Below, piece by piece: positions 19,926 to 31,815 of a stretch of 64,000 nt of DNA; the first letter of the stretch is position 1; every line of letters begins with the position of its first letter. Source of the DNA: Isoetes taiwanensis. Lineage: Eukaryota; Streptophyta; Lycopodiopsida; Isoetales; Isoetaceae. A program made the translations under genes and the position numbers. The notes beneath the pieces were generated by a model. The model saw nothing but the letters and a program-made list of their open reading frames with translations, searched no databases and was not told the origin of the DNA. The stretch spans positions 36,686,826 through 36,750,825 of the forward strand of contig JAJEKV010000001.1 of NCBI GenBank assembly GCA_021234155.1, given 5' to 3'.

Positions 19926-22010
19926 GTTCAGTGAGCTCCTTGATGGTGCGATTCACAAAATGAACACTACGATCACTGACAAGTTCCATGGGATACTCTA
20001 AGGTGATGATGTGCGTTAGAGAACCCTTGTCATGCTAGTTGCAGTGTTGTCAGGTAAGGCGCAAGCTTCTGCCTACTTAGTGGCATAGTCCGTGAAGAAG
20101 AGAATATAGCATGCCTAGCTATGGATAGTGGGTGGGTCCATGGGACTAATAAAATCCATTTCCCATTTACTAAAGGGAAGTGGCATGGCAACCGGAGTTA
20201 ACGGTAAGGCATCAAGGGTAGTGGGTCGACCCAAAGGTTGATAGATATCACAAGTATGGGCATGAGCGTGAGCATCTTTGAAGAGCGTGGACCAATAATA
20301 GCCAGCGAGAAGGATTTTCCTCGCCATAGCATCACCATTGAAATGGCCATTTCCCAAACCTTCATGTGCTTGTTGAACAATGCGTGGAATTTCATGGGGA
20401 AGAATACACCGTCGTAAAATTATATCTTTACCTCTTTTGTATAGATGGCCAGCAACCATAGTGTAGTCACGAACTTCACGAAGGAACTGTTGGTGTTGCA
20501 AACATTGGCGCTCAGGAGAGAGCATGGGGTCCATTGCGGGAGCATTCCTGTAAGTACTGCTGGTAGTCATGGAACCAGTGAGGCATGGCAGTGTCCAGAA
20601 AAAGTTGAGCATCTGGAAAGGTATCAGAGACACCCGAGCATGGATTGTCCGTGTGAATGCATGAAGATAGTCTAGAATTGTATGAGACTTCTCAAATTTG
20701 TCAATAATCTCAAAAGAAGCAAACTCCTGGAGAATGAGAACCCAGCGACTATACGTCCCATAGGCATGGTCTTGTTGATCAAGTATAAGTGCCTGATGGT
20801 TGACAAAAAACTTAATTTTGCTATCCAGGAGATAATGGCGGAAGCGTTGAACACAAAAAATGAAACCTAGAGCTTCACGCTCCGTGATGGAATAATTCAG
20901 TTCAACGGGGTTAAGTTTCTTGCTGGCAAAATGGATGGGCTTGTCCTTATGAGGTTCATATTCCTGAGAGAGAATAGTACAAATCGCAAAGATAGAGACA
21001 TCCACGTGAACATGAAGGGGTTTATCCCACTGAGGAGGTACAAGAACTGGAGCTCGAGTGAGTAAAACCTTCAACTGTTGAAAAGCCTCTTCTGCACTGG
21101 GATTCCAAGTCAAGTTTGCTTCATCCCTAGTGAGTTTGTGGATAGGATTAGCTTTTGCTGCCAACCCAGGAATGAAAATAGCATAGTAATTAAGTTTGCC
21201 AAGAAAAGACATAATCTACTTGATGCTGGCTGGGGGCTTGGCTTACAGGACACATCTTATTTTTGTAGGATCCATGGTGATACCGTGCTTGCTGACCACA
21301 TGCTCGAGAAGGATGCCAGAAGTGACATAGAAAATGCACTTTTTAGGGTTGAGACTGATGCCAGGTTCGCCATATTTTTGCGAAACAAGCTCTAGTTTGG
21401 AAAGATGATCCTGTTCCGTGCTGTAAGCCGAGAAAGCTTCTTGAAAAACTTGAAGAAAAGCATTTGCCTTCATGAAATATTGAAAGACAGAAAGTATAAT
21501 ACGTTGAAAGGTAGAGGGTGAATTTGAGAGACCGAAGGGAACAACTTTGTAGGCAAAGGTGCCCCACGGCGTGGTGAACGTGGTTTTCAACTGACCTTCA
21601 TAGCAAATAGAGATCCGATTGTAACCTGAAAAGCCATCCATAAAGGAATACATTTCATGGCCTGCAACTTCTTCTAGCACTTGATCCGTAAGGGTAATGG
21701 AAAATGATCCCGCTCTGTAGCCTGATTTAATTTTCTGTAATCCACGCAAACACGGATCTTATCATTGTGTTTGAGAGCAATGACTATTAGGACTCGCCCA
21801 TTGAAAATGTTTTACTTTATATAAATGAGACCGACAGTTAATTTATCGATTTTAGCTTTGATGCGGTCACGGTAATTTGGGTTGAGCCTATACTGTCGTT
21901 GCTCATTGGGGCGGGAGTCGAGTTTGGTTGGAATAGTGAGCTTGCCTAATTCTTTCTTGATACCAAGTAAATCTTTGTAGCTCCACGCAAAAATATGCTT
22001 CAACATCTTG
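19926..22010 (-). pseudogene. Ty3/gypsy RT, RNase H and integrase N-terminal half
   Basis: High to low: FAWSYKDLLGIK (about 22,000), SITLTDQVLEEV, YSFMDGFSGYN, TTFTTPWGTFAYKVVPFGLS NSPSTFQR (RT fingers and palm), then RNase H-type SFLGKLNYYAIFIPG, PIHFASKKLNPVELNYSITE REAL, the HHCC region HEGLGNGHFNGDAMA with HTCDIYQ, and KWEMDFISP opening the integrase core. DYATK and ELVSDRSVHFVNRTIKELTE follow down to about 19,930. The RT catalytic box normally reading Y/F-x-D-D is VFQEAF here, and the second HHCC cysteine is Tyr, so the enzyme is dead. The integrase breaks off where copia sequence begins; its C-terminal half is at 14,413-15,280. Confidence 0.82.
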
Positions 22011-22039
22011 AAAAGCTTGACAGCTTTGTCTCAAAAACA

Positions 22040-23830
22040 TAGAGAGAGACTAGCAGCCAGACGAATTAGTTGATTGTGGCCTAAATCGAGAATTTCTACT
22101 TCTGGAGTTTGGACGTGTGGAATGATCTCAACATTGAGACCTGATGGGTGGGGGGCTGCAGCAGAACTGGTGGTGCTGCACTTGTAGTGGTGAAGAACAA
22201 AGGTGTTTGTGTCGGATCAACTAGAGGTTTGTGCATGAGCATGGCAGTATCCTCAGTAGGATCTACGTGGTCGATTTCTTCTAAAGAAGGCACTAGGTTA
22301 ACTTGATGATAAGGCGCCAGGTATCGATTTCTTCTAAAGAAGGCACTAGGTTAACTTGATGATGAGGGTGGCAATTACATGATCTTGATTCAAAGTCATG
22401 TCACCTCAAGGATCAACATATTCAGGGTAAGCCGACAGAGGTAGTTCAATAGCTGGAGCTTGGACTTGATAGGTATTATGTATCATTGTTAGACAAAGAT
22501 GGTTCAGCATATTCCATAGCAATGAGTTGATCCGTTTCAAGATCCATTGTGGCATTTAAGTGACCATCCGTGATAACCAGTTCATCAATAGTCCAGTAAT
22601 GGATACTCTTAGCTTATCGAAAGAAGGGACGGCCAACCAACATTCTATAATCGCCTGGATCTTCACCTGCTCTCTAAGGTGGACGATATAATTGCTTAAT
22701 ACCCAATTGTTGGTGTAGTTTATTCGTGATAAGATTGACGGCATTGTCTCCATCGATTTGTACATGATTGATTTGCTGAGTGCCCACCGTACCGTGCACC
22801 ATGGATATTGAAGTGGCCACGGCTCCCACGAGAACAGTATGCAACGGTAACTATTCTCGAAGAACAAGACGGAGTTTGAGAATAGTAGATAGACTAAGGG
22901 GGGTCTTGATTTTTGCAAGTTCCTCTTGGAGTTCCAAAGGGATACTGGTTGCAGCGCTAGTGGTGTCCACCGAGGCCAGCTCCTTAAGTAAGGAGAATTT
23001 CAACTTCAGCAGCAATATTGGGGTCTGCACGAGTGCGTAGAGGCGGCATGAAGGCAGAAGTTTCAGCTTCCCTTATCTGAGCATGGGTAGTAGCGTGAAC
23101 ATTTGCAAGTGTTCGTCCTTCTGGGGCTTGTATAAGGCGAAAAATACTTTGCCGAACTTTGGGCATAACATTTGGCGTGAGATGATCAAAATCAGGTGCA
23201 AAATGTACTGATTTGAGGGCAGAATTCGTAGGAATAGTGTTAACAGTGTCCGTGTGTCCTGGAGCATGTGCTGTGGGTTTGGTGTGAGACCAACCCTACC
23301 CAATTTGAATGTTGAACCGAAGGATTTAAGGCCTGATAAATTTCTTCTTGAGCTTGTTGATCCAAAGTGGCCTAAGGAGTGGCATGTATAGTTTATTGCT
23401 ATTGCTGAGGGGCGCATGGCGATTTCTCAAGCATGGGGCCTTTCTTGGGAGGCCCTCTGTGGTCTCGATCCTCCTTATAGTCCTCTTCCCCTTCCTGATA
23501 CTTGGCTGATGGGCCTTCTAGAAGCTTGGTCTTGGTGTCGAGTTCCTCTAAATATGGCCTAGCTGCTCTCATATTCAATAGTGCTAGATCAAGCGGTCGG
23601 ACTGACGGTTCCCCTGTCTTGTTTATTGCCTGATAATGCAAAAAGGTTGCTAAGGCTGCTTGTGCTGATAAATATTTGTGCCTTTGGACCTTACATGTCA
23701 TGTACTCTGGCATTCTTTCAGTCCTTTTTCTAATTGTTTTCTCTGGTGTATGACTTAGTGCTGTCATGATAGCGTTAAGAGAGATCCACGTTCCAGTTTG
23801 CCCTTGGAGTCTCACTTCCTGGCCTTGGAG
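22040..23830 (-). pseudogene. Gypsy protease and gag-like upstream region
   Basis: Around 22,760-22,680 the minus strand reads INHVQIDGDNAVNLITNKLH QQLGI, the retropepsin D-T/S-G region of Athila/Tat-like gypsy elements with an altered active site (D-G-D). Downstream of it are VKIQAIIECWLAVP and SITGLLM. Upstream (22,984-23,815) open but unrecognised frames probably derive from gag; no zinc knuckle was seen. The region is broken by frame changes. Confidence 0.55.
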
Positions 23831-23884
23831 CTGTTAATTGTATTGACCAAGGGTATCTTGGTAATAAGTGTGGCCTTAAAACCT

Positions 23885-24719
23885 AGAAAATGCGGCCTGT
23901 GCACAAGAGCCCACCTGGCTGTGGATGCTATATCGTGATTCAGCACCAAATAACGGACACAACAGGTGAAGTGGAGGGGGGATCTTGCCTAGCATGGCTA
24001 TAGGACTCCTACAGTGTGCTACACTTATAGTCGGGTATGGGTCCAACACCTCCTGGGTTGCAGTAAACGTCCCTATATGGATGTCCTGGGCTCCATGGGT
24101 GCGCCGAAGCAGCCCCTGGATTTTGGGGGGTTAATATCGGGTATGGATGCGTGTGCACTTAGTGGCACGTATCCTCTAGCACACCCATGGAACCATTGTG
24201 ATTCTGGAGGGGATTCAACTCTCTCCTGCCTTATTGGACTCGAGGAGATGTAACCCGGAGTAGTCTCATAGGGTGAATTCATGAGATTGCATCTCCGGAA
24301 GGCTACAACCACGCCATAGCATGATTCAGCCTATCTGCAAAGTGCATAGGAGGGGCCTTGACTATCAGTCGACCCCCATGAGTCTCAGCCCAGGTAGAGC
24401 CCTTATTTATGGTGCATTTCCTTTGTTATATTGGCATTCTGTTGTTAGTTATATTGATGATGATGGGCCACCCTCGTGGTGGTATATTATTTATTAGTAT
24501 AGTTGCCAGGTGCTAACATGTATGTACGCTTCTGCTATATAGGATTCCTATAGAAGGCATGGGACGAATGACACCTCCATGTCTTTCACCCAGACACTTG
24601 ACCATCACAAGTGGTCCGAGTTAGACGAAGGGCCTTTCCGTGGTGATGGAGTTGCCGTGGGAGGGAAATTTCTCGCATTTATACAACGGGAGCATCGTAT
24701 GGATTCGGGGAGCGTCATA
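23885..24719 (+). mobile_element. LTR family A, partial copy
   Basis: Matches the downstream half of the solo LTR at 34,905-36,466: GTCGGGTATGGGTCCAACAC, CTCTAGCACACCCATGGAAC, CGGAAGGCTACAACCA, ending GGGGAGCGTCATA (the family end is GGGAGCGTCACA). No PBS follows, so it is another truncated or solo copy. Confidence 0.7.
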
Positions 24720-24847
24720 GTAAGTGAAACTCAGAAACAATAGATATTTTTAGGTCAACCCAAAAAAAAATCGAGCCTTGGCGTCTTTTTAGGTTGCATT
24801 GCTATAGGGCGTCAGACCCCGCGCCGAGTCGCCGCTCGGCTTCTTCC

Positions 24848-25440
24848 AGGTAAGAATTTTTTTTTTTTTTTTTTTTAAGTTGGTGTAGTTACAACCGATG
24901 TTGAATGATATCTTGCTGCAGGTGCTTGATCGAGGTTTTGACAGAAGAAAGCAGAAAAAAAATCGTGCTTTTCATGCAAACGCAACTTACCCTGCGCCTG
25001 GGAGGTCTGCAAGGATTTCGGTTGAGGCCAGAGCGCGGCATGAGTCACCCTGAGCCTAACTCTGACTAGTGCCCTGATATCTTAATTACTAGATGATTTG
25101 TATTTTTCCATTTCCCCAACCTAGCGCCACCGCCTAGCGCCAGAGGCCGGAGGAGCGACCCCATGTAGAATGGCCAGGGGAAAGCATGAACCAGCAAATA
25201 GGATTGGATTGATTTCGCTTCTGCATGTTGTCAGGGGTTGCAACACAGATCACAGCTCCGGCCAGCATGGATTGTTGAAGCTTTGCCCCAAACACCAGCA
25301 ACCAGATCGCACACAGCAACCATGGCTGGCCGATTAACCTAGCATCAAGAGATAAGGATCCAGAACATCGCAGGGCCCAATTCTGCATCAAGATTCGGCA
25401 GCCGGGCAGTAACCAACAGGGTCGATTTGCTCCTTCCTTT
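24848..25440. other. Poly-T run and GC-rich leader-like sequence
   Basis: Poly-T at 24,850-24,875, then GC-rich DNA continuous in composition with the LINE ORF1 downstream, possibly its 5' UTR. The minus-strand open frame at 25,134-25,469 has no recognisable domain and is probably a shadow. Confidence 0.35.
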
Positions 25441-25669
25441 TTTCTTTGTTGCTGGATCGGCCGGAGCACGGCTTGCCAGGCATCGATTTAGCCCGCTTCT
25501 GCAGGTTTGGGATTCAGCTTTGCTCTGCGCTTGTTCATCCCTTGCCCCGCTATTGGCTTTGCTTCACACCAGGTTTGGGATTGACTCTGCTTTCTTTGTC
25601 TTCGCCCTTTGGATATACTTCTGTTCTGTTTCCCTTTTGTTCTGCTCGCCCATCCTCTTGTTGCTTTGA

Positions 25670-26620
25670 ATGGCTCGTCAGATCAAACGCATGGCCAGGG
25701 AGACCCGTAAAGAAAAGAACCTTGTTAGGCTGCCGGAGCCGGTCTTGAATAGGCCCTATGACCCCGCAATTGCGCCTTATCTTCAGGAAGCTCCATCATT
25801 CGGGCCTCAGCGCCCTATACTGGCAGACCCAGACACACCCCCAGACACGCAACCCGCTCCAGAACCATCTTTGGCTGCAGCCTTGACTAGGATGGATGCT
25901 CTGATCCATTGTTTGCCTCCAGATTTGTTGGTTGGGATCCGTACGATCCAATCGACAGTCACACTCACAGGCACATCGGCTCAGTTGCCCTTGGGAAGCT
26001 GGGTCCAGCTTCTAGAGATGCTGCTACAGTCGGCGGGAGCTGATTCAGTGCAGAACGGCAGTGCTACACCCGTACCTCCCACAGGGTTAGCGTCTGAGCA
26101 TGTGGATGCTACGTCCCAGGCCGATGATACCACACCTGCGCCCACATGGCCGTCGTCCGAGGGTTGTTTGCCCACTGCACAGGTCCCGCTTTCGAAGCCT
26201 GACCAGCCCACAGCGCACCCGTTAGCCCTGAACCTACGCATTGTGGGTTTAGAGGAAGCAAGCGACACTCCGGGGGCAGTTGAGGTGACCCGTTTTTTTT
26301 CGGAGGTGATGCATGTGCAGGCAGATGGCATTCTCTCGGCTCGTCGAGTTGGAGCAGCACGGCCTGACCGACCCCGTCATTTGCTAGTCAGTTTCAGGGA
26401 TGCTTTATCCAGGCTGCACATCCTCCGCCATGGCAATCACTTGCAAGGGACCCCCTTCTCCGTCCAGGAAGACCTTACCCCAGCACAGCTCTGCCGACGG
26501 AAGGATGAATTATGTCGAGTCCGCGAGGCTCGTCTGCACCGGAAGTGGGCTGCGTATAGAGGCGGCCAGGCTGTCATTCGGGATCACTGGCCACTTGATC
26601 CATGGGCAGTGTCTGTGTAG
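25670..26620 (+). CDS. L1-clade LINE ORF1 protein, intact, without an ORF2
   Basis: 316 codons from ATG 25,670 to TAG 26,618-26,620. The N-terminal 170 residues are Pro/Thr-rich with a basic start (MARQIKRMARETRKEK). Residues 185-255 read LALNLRIVGLEEASDTPGAV, EVTRFFSEVM, ARRVGAARPDRPRHLLVSF, an RRM-like fold. Residues 255-310 read LRHGNHLQGTPFSVQEDLTP AQLCRRKDEL, the C-terminal domain of L1 ORF1 RNA-binding proteins. It resembles the decayed ORF1 at 8510-9129 in layout. It is much richer in GC than its surroundings, suggesting a recent arrival. No EN or RT follows; instead a 3'-UTR-like segment begins directly after the stop. Confidence 0.7.
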   Translation: MARQIKRMARETRKEKNLVRLPEPVLNRPYDPAIAPYLQEAPSFGPQRPILADPDTPPDTQPAPEPSLAAALTRMDALIHCLPPDLLVGIRTIQSTVTLTGTSAQLPLGSWVQLLEMLLQSAGADSVQNGSATPVPPTGLASEHVDATSQADDTTPAPTWPSSEGCLPTAQVPLSKPDQPTAHPLALNLRIVGLEEASDTPGAVEVTRFFSEVMHVQADGILSARRVGAARPDRPRHLLVSFRDALSRLHILRHGNHLQGTPFSVQEDLTPAQLCRRKDELCRVREARLHRKWAAYRGGQAVIRDHWPLDPWAVSV

Positions 26621-26860
26621 CTGATTTGACTCTAAGATCTGCTTGGGCTTATGCCCATTGGTGTTGTTTTATTCTAGTATTATGATTTGCTACGGGGCAT
26701 AGTCCCCCGAGTTCTCTGTACTGGGGCTAGTCCCCACGTTTGATTTTGGCTTCGGCCTTTTTGGTTTGGTCACGGGGCTTGGTCCCCGAGTTTCAGTCTG
26801 GGCTTTTGCCCTCTCTTTTGTATTGGGTCCCATAACCCGATTGAATTCCGCGGACGTTAA
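26621..26860 (+). other. LINE 3'-UTR-like segment
   Basis: Repeated short phrases: ATGCCCATTGGTG, ACGGGGCATAGTCCCCCGAG, GGGGCTAGTCCCCACG, CACGGGGCTTGGTCCCCGAG, GGGCTTTTGCCCTCTC. These G/C hairpin phrases are typical of plant LINE 3' ends, but no poly(A) tail was located. Beyond it, 26,860-28,380 is AT-rich without recognisable genes. Confidence 0.4.
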
Positions 26861-28391
26861 AAATTTCTTCCTTCCTTCCTTTTGCTTTTCTAAGTTCTTA
26901 CAGATTCTCCCTTTTCTGCCTTCTGACTGGTGCTTCGATTCAACTTTCTATAATTTAGACTTGTCTGTTAAATATTGCTTCCAGCTTTTTACAGTTTCGG
27001 CCAGCTACAGATTTGCTTGCTATAGACTTGGGGTTGCAATGAAATGCAGTTTCATGCTTGCTTCAGATTCGGCTTGCTTCCTATCTCTGACTATCTTTTT
27101 ACAATTCGATCCAATCTTCTACAATCTTTTGTTTAACTACAAGATATTAAAGTCTAATGATTATAATAGTTCAAACTATTATAAATTTAAGCTATTATTA
27201 TTGATTATATTCACGCAGATGCTTATTTCCATCTGATACAGTGCATGAAATTTCTGTTCTTGCTCTCCAATTTCTGGAACACGTTATTGTTGAAGATGTT
27301 TGAAAAAAAAATAGATTTCAAGAGGCTATAGAGATGCATGAAGGCAGATCCGTGGTTCTTTTAACTCCAAAATGAATTGGAGGTCTGAACATTCATTTTC
27401 GGCCTGTTTGCTAACTACTGTTTGGACTTGCAGTACAAATTAAGCCTCTATTATATTGATGACTTCCACAAATGCTGGCAAATAAAGTGTAGCAACACAG
27501 CTGAAGAAAACTAAACCATGCCTAGATCCTGGGCCATAGATCATGTAGCGCGCATCTTTGTGCCAGCAACTTTCTGTCTGCAGCATGACGCTCATCCAGA
27601 GAAGATTTAGATACTCATATATAAAGTATTCCTTTAGGCCCATTCTTTCTCTAAACTGAAATCTCCAATTTAATAATGATAGGAGATGATTCATATCAGT
27701 TGACGTTGGGGGGCTTCGTCACTTGAGCCTGAGGAAAACCCATATAAAATCTTCACAGGCATAACCATCGGCGTGACTTGTTGTTAACTATAGCTTCTAG
27801 CCTTTTACAACATATTCGGCCTTGCAAAGATGACAGTTTTGGCTTGCTAAGTTTGGGGCTTGCAGTAGATGACACTTTTGGCTTGCTACACTATGATCTA
27901 TTGCCACAGATTACTCTGGTAATTCAATTTAGTACTGATAATCTATTGCTACAGATTACCACTGGTAAGGAAGTTGAAATCTATTGATGCTGACTGAATA
28001 TGGCCGATTATAGCTTGAATATAATTTGTTAACACAGATTGAATCCAACACATTCTCACAGGTTAAATATAATAAATATAACTAGTTAATACAAAGTTAC
28101 AACTCGATCATATAAACATAGCCACGAGACACACATGCTTTCCATCATGTTGCAACAGAGTGAGTAAGAGTTAGTGGCAAGCTAGTGCAGAGTATGCTGA
28201 CACAATGTTCAGAATATTGTGGAAGTACAATTAGCAGATGCAGAATGCAGCTCAAATATATTACAAGTAACAGAGATCTTTGACATTTAATATTATTATA
28301 TTACTTACATTAACTTGATAAGCCTATTTATTCAAAAAATATAGCTTATCTACACATATATAATGCAGTTTCCTATTTTTATTTTCTGTTT

Positions 28392-30140
28392 TTGTTCCAC
28401 AGAATTTTTCTACGCCGCAATCCATTTGAATGTATTTTTTCTTCCTCAGAGATCTTGACGCCTAGCAGAGAAGCCGGATCCGATAGAAGCTACAGCGATG
28501 GTGAGGAGCTATGGCGGCAACAAGACATAAGTCTTCTTATGGATTTTGATTCTGCAAATCTACTGGAAGCAGCAAACCTCCTACTCCTTTGTGTTTGATT
28601 CTTCAGAAGCTTGCAGAAGGGGAGTTTATCTATGTCCACAGATCACAGAAGCAATTCGTGCAGTTGCGCAACTCTTAAAAACTGCCGGATTCTTTGCCCT
28701 TCTCAAGATTTTTTTTCCTCATTTCTGCATCATCACGAATGGAATCACGAAGCTCAAACTCTATTTCGACCGCGGATTTGTTTTCAGGGCATGACTCAGC
28801 CTGTGGGTCTTATAAATTGACGTTTTTTCTGTTTTAATTTATTTCGTTCTGTTGGACTTACAGGAAGAATGCCCAAGCTAATGCCTAAAGGATCATGGGC
28901 GAATCCAGTATTTGGGTCGCCAAATGTGGCCAGAAATGAGTATCCAGCTCTTGAAGAATTCGATTGCATGCAGGAAGATGGGCTGCAGCAGAATAACAAC
29001 ATGGCAAATATGGAGACTAACAATATGGCATGCAATATTATGTCTCCTTACATGGCAGATTATTAGCCACAGTGCAACTCTAATATGGGCCTGTGAAGAA
29101 TATTGTTTGCAAAATCAAGGGCAGTCTACAGTAGAGTTGGAATCCTTATATTTGCGCCAAGCTGATACTCCTATCTATCAGGAAATCAAGAATATATATT
29201 GCACAGTTTGCAGGAGCGCACTGATTTTGGTATAATGAAACAATGGTCCTTTCTACGACCATTCAGAAACTTCCAAGATTAGTCGATCTTTAGTGCTGCA
29301 ATTCAAGGCTTTTGACATAGTGCTCACATTTTGGAAGGAGTAATATGAGTCATGAAGAACAGCCCCTTGAAGATTTGGTCTCAAGGTATCATAATAGTGG
29401 AAGAAGTAGAAGATCTTTGGTTCATAGAACAGATGAGCAAGACAGTAAATTTAGCAGAATTGATGCACAGCCAGAAATTAATGATGTTAATTTCCACTAA
29501 AAGGACATCCCTCTTGAGAACAATTTCTAGCCTTGTATTTAAATGCTATCTCACACGATCAGCCTCCTTCCATCCTTTCACAGTTCCTCTGCACACAAGA
29601 CACATGAGCCCACTCAGTCTTTGATGATTGGATAAATAAAACTGCACTATTAAGGGTGTCACCATCATGATGAACTGAGGAAACATGCTCGTAGTGATCA
29701 TCCTCTTGCTCGTCCTTCAGATGTAGATCTAGTTTGACAGCGGGCCTGGAGGCGAATTGAAAGGCAAACTGATATTGGGGACGTGTTGAGCATGATCAGG
29801 TCTTCATTTCACGGGGCTCATGTTGTTGGTGATATAGTGATTTTGCTGGGGTTGATGGTCAATGGTTAATAGTTCTCCTTCTGTTTCAGGTCTTTAGACC
29901 ATTATCAAGTTCTTTATCATAAAGTGGTCGTTATAGAAGTGGAAGCCTTCTCCCTATTCTACTCATAATTGGACAGCTGAGTCACGACTTTCAAATAGGA
30001 GGCGCCGGCGATCCAGACTACAAAGGCAAGGGGAAGACACTTCTTGAAGGTAGTGCTATAGGGGGTGTGCCGATCCAGACTACAGAGGCAAGGGGAAGGC
30101 ACTTCCTAAAGATGGTGGTACCAGCAGTGGCTGAAGTATC
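28392..30140 (+). other. Exon-like open stretches, unassigned
   Basis: Protein-like stretches on the plus strand: PSREAGSDRSYSDGEELWRQ (about 28,460), GSWANPVFGSPNVARNEYPA (about 28,885), MSHEEQPLEDLVSRYHNSGR with VHRTDEQDSKFSRI (29,346-29,500), and RRIERQTDIGDVLSMIRSSF HGAHVVGD (29,750-29,840). They lie in different frames with stops between them. They could be exons of a decayed gene or of a retroposon ORF1. I recognise none of them. Confidence 0.25.
30009..30118. repeat. Local tandem duplication, 64-bp period
   Basis: GATCCAGACTACAAAGGCAA with GGGGAAGACACTTC at 30,009-30,054 recurs at 30,073-30,118 with few changes. Confidence 0.75.
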
Positions 30141-30378
30141 TTAGTTGCTTTTTGATATATTCTGTTATCAGCCACTGTTCTATCTGGGGCTGCTGATGGA
30201 TCATTTTATTTGGAGTGTTTGGAGTTCCTAAAAGATTCATCGGAAGCTGAAGGCTCTTTGCTGAAATTTTGTATCACATTTAAAGTTAGAGATGGTTATG
30301 CTTTCCATCATTCTCTTATGGCCCTATGTAACATTTAAATATGAATGGGAAGCTGATGGCCTTTATCATACTGGTTGA

Positions 30379-30545
30379 TTTTATTAGCTTGCTATCTTAT
30401 TGAATCTGATTGTTTCATGAAGTAGTTTTGTAGTTTTGTAGTTTTGTTGGTGGTTCATATATATACCCTGGTTGATTTTATTCGCTTGCTATCCTATTAA
30501 ATCTGATTGTTTCAAGAAGTAGTTTTGTTGTAGTTTTGTTGGTTT
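30379..30545. repeat. Local duplication
   Basis: GGTTGATTTTATTAGCTTGC, ATCTGATTGTTTCATGAAGT and AGTTTTGTAGTTTTG occur twice in tandem, about 95 bp apart. No gene is seen in 30,546-31,530. Confidence 0.7.
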
Positions 30546-31530
30546 GGTTCTTTGTTAGGGTCTTAAGAAACCATCTCTTGATCTCATGGTAATTTATGTT
30601 TCTTGAATGGGGGGTTTATTTTTTAGACTGGTTGATAAGATCAACAAATCCATTGCACACTATCTTGAGTCAAAAACATTGATAGGGATGCTTGATATTT
30701 ATGGGCATATCATTCAGGTGGTTTAATCACGTTATGCATCATGATTATGATCTTGATATCTGTTACCAAACATGATCAATGCTGCCAGGACCCTCCGCGC
30801 CTACCGTGCCGAGCTTGCATGTCTTTAGGAAAGTGTTGTCTTAGCTTCCATTACGTAACTAAATAATTGTTGCTATATTGTTGGCACACTGCCAAATTTC
30901 ATCTCTTTCATATTCCCTTTTGTCTCCTTCGAGTGTTGTAGTTGAATGTTTCGTAGGCATGCAGATGCCACAGATGCCACTTTAGATTGTGTGGAATATT
31001 TCTTTGCCCAATGGAGCGGGATGATAATATATACGTATTATTTTAATGCAAATATACTATTTATAAGAAATAAAATGTTTCATGAAGAGGCAAGTTATAT
31101 ATGGTGTTAATGTAGTGATTTAGAGGACATTAAGGAACCTTTGCAAAAACTAAGAAAGGCTTTACCCCGTTAATCACTAGTGGCCTATGAACACATTATT
31201 CTAGCAAAAATCTTAAATTTATATGCTAGAAGAGAATCATGTCATTAAAACACATGGGTGTAAACCTTGGATTTGATTGATATAACGCATATGCATGAAG
31301 TTCGTAGAAACCCATCAATTATTGGATACTATATCTATGAATTATTTATAATTCGAGTCTATTGGTGGAGACAAAATATCTCTAATCCCAAATGAGCTTC
31401 ACACCATTGCATTAACGGTAAAAATCATTTAATAAACGTTGCACGTTAATTTCACGGATCTAGAAAGGCTTTACTTTACATTATCTTTCTAGGCACAAGG
31501 TGAGGAAATGCCTGTCCAAAACAAATGAAG

Positions 31531-31571
31531 AGAAATGTTCGTGGCGGCCTTGGCCGCCGCGATAAATTTCT
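31531..31571. repeat. GC-rich palindrome, dispersed family copy 2
   Basis: AGAAAT and GGCGGCC pair across a 2-nt loop with GGCCGCC and ATTTCT. It is followed by TGTACTACTTATGATGTGTA. Its right arm plus this flank is partly duplicated at once (31,589-31,632: CCGCGATAAATTTCTTGTTA). Confidence 0.8.
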
Positions 31572-31683
31572 TGTACTACTTATGATGTGTACGCCACCGC
31601 GATAAATTTCTTGTTACTACTTATGATGTGTACACCTATTGTCTCTAATTGTCTCTACTAGAAAAATTGTGCAATTGTGCAGT

Positions 31684-31815
31684 CTGGCTAAACATTGCTT
31701 TTCGATAGAATAGTTGGACTTACAAAACAAGCCTTACCATTATAATGGCATGCTTGGCTAAACATTGCTTTTCGCATAGTTGGAGTTACAAAACAAGCCT
31801 TACCGTTGTAATGTT
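31684..31815. repeat. Local tandem duplication, about 70-bp period
   Basis: GGCTAAACATTGCTTTTCG, AGTTGGACTTACAAAACAAG and CCTTACCATTATAATG recur with slight changes (TTGGAGTTACAAAACAAG). Bases 31,816-32,600 hold no gene; a C-rich/T-rich run lies at 32,138-32,170. Confidence 0.75.

Noticed and set aside
23885-24719. 5' LTR of the neighbouring gypsy element
   Set aside because: Its sense strand (set by the PBS of a relative) is opposite to the gypsy coding strand, and no PBS adjoins it.
25981-26331. ORFs antisense to the LINE ORF1
   Set aside because: GC-rich shadow frames without domain content.
31531-31571. Rho-independent terminator or microRNA precursor
   Set aside because: Terminators of that kind are not expected in a plant nuclear genome, and the hairpin is too short and too GC-extreme for a normal pri-miRNA; repetition at three sites points to a dispersed element.
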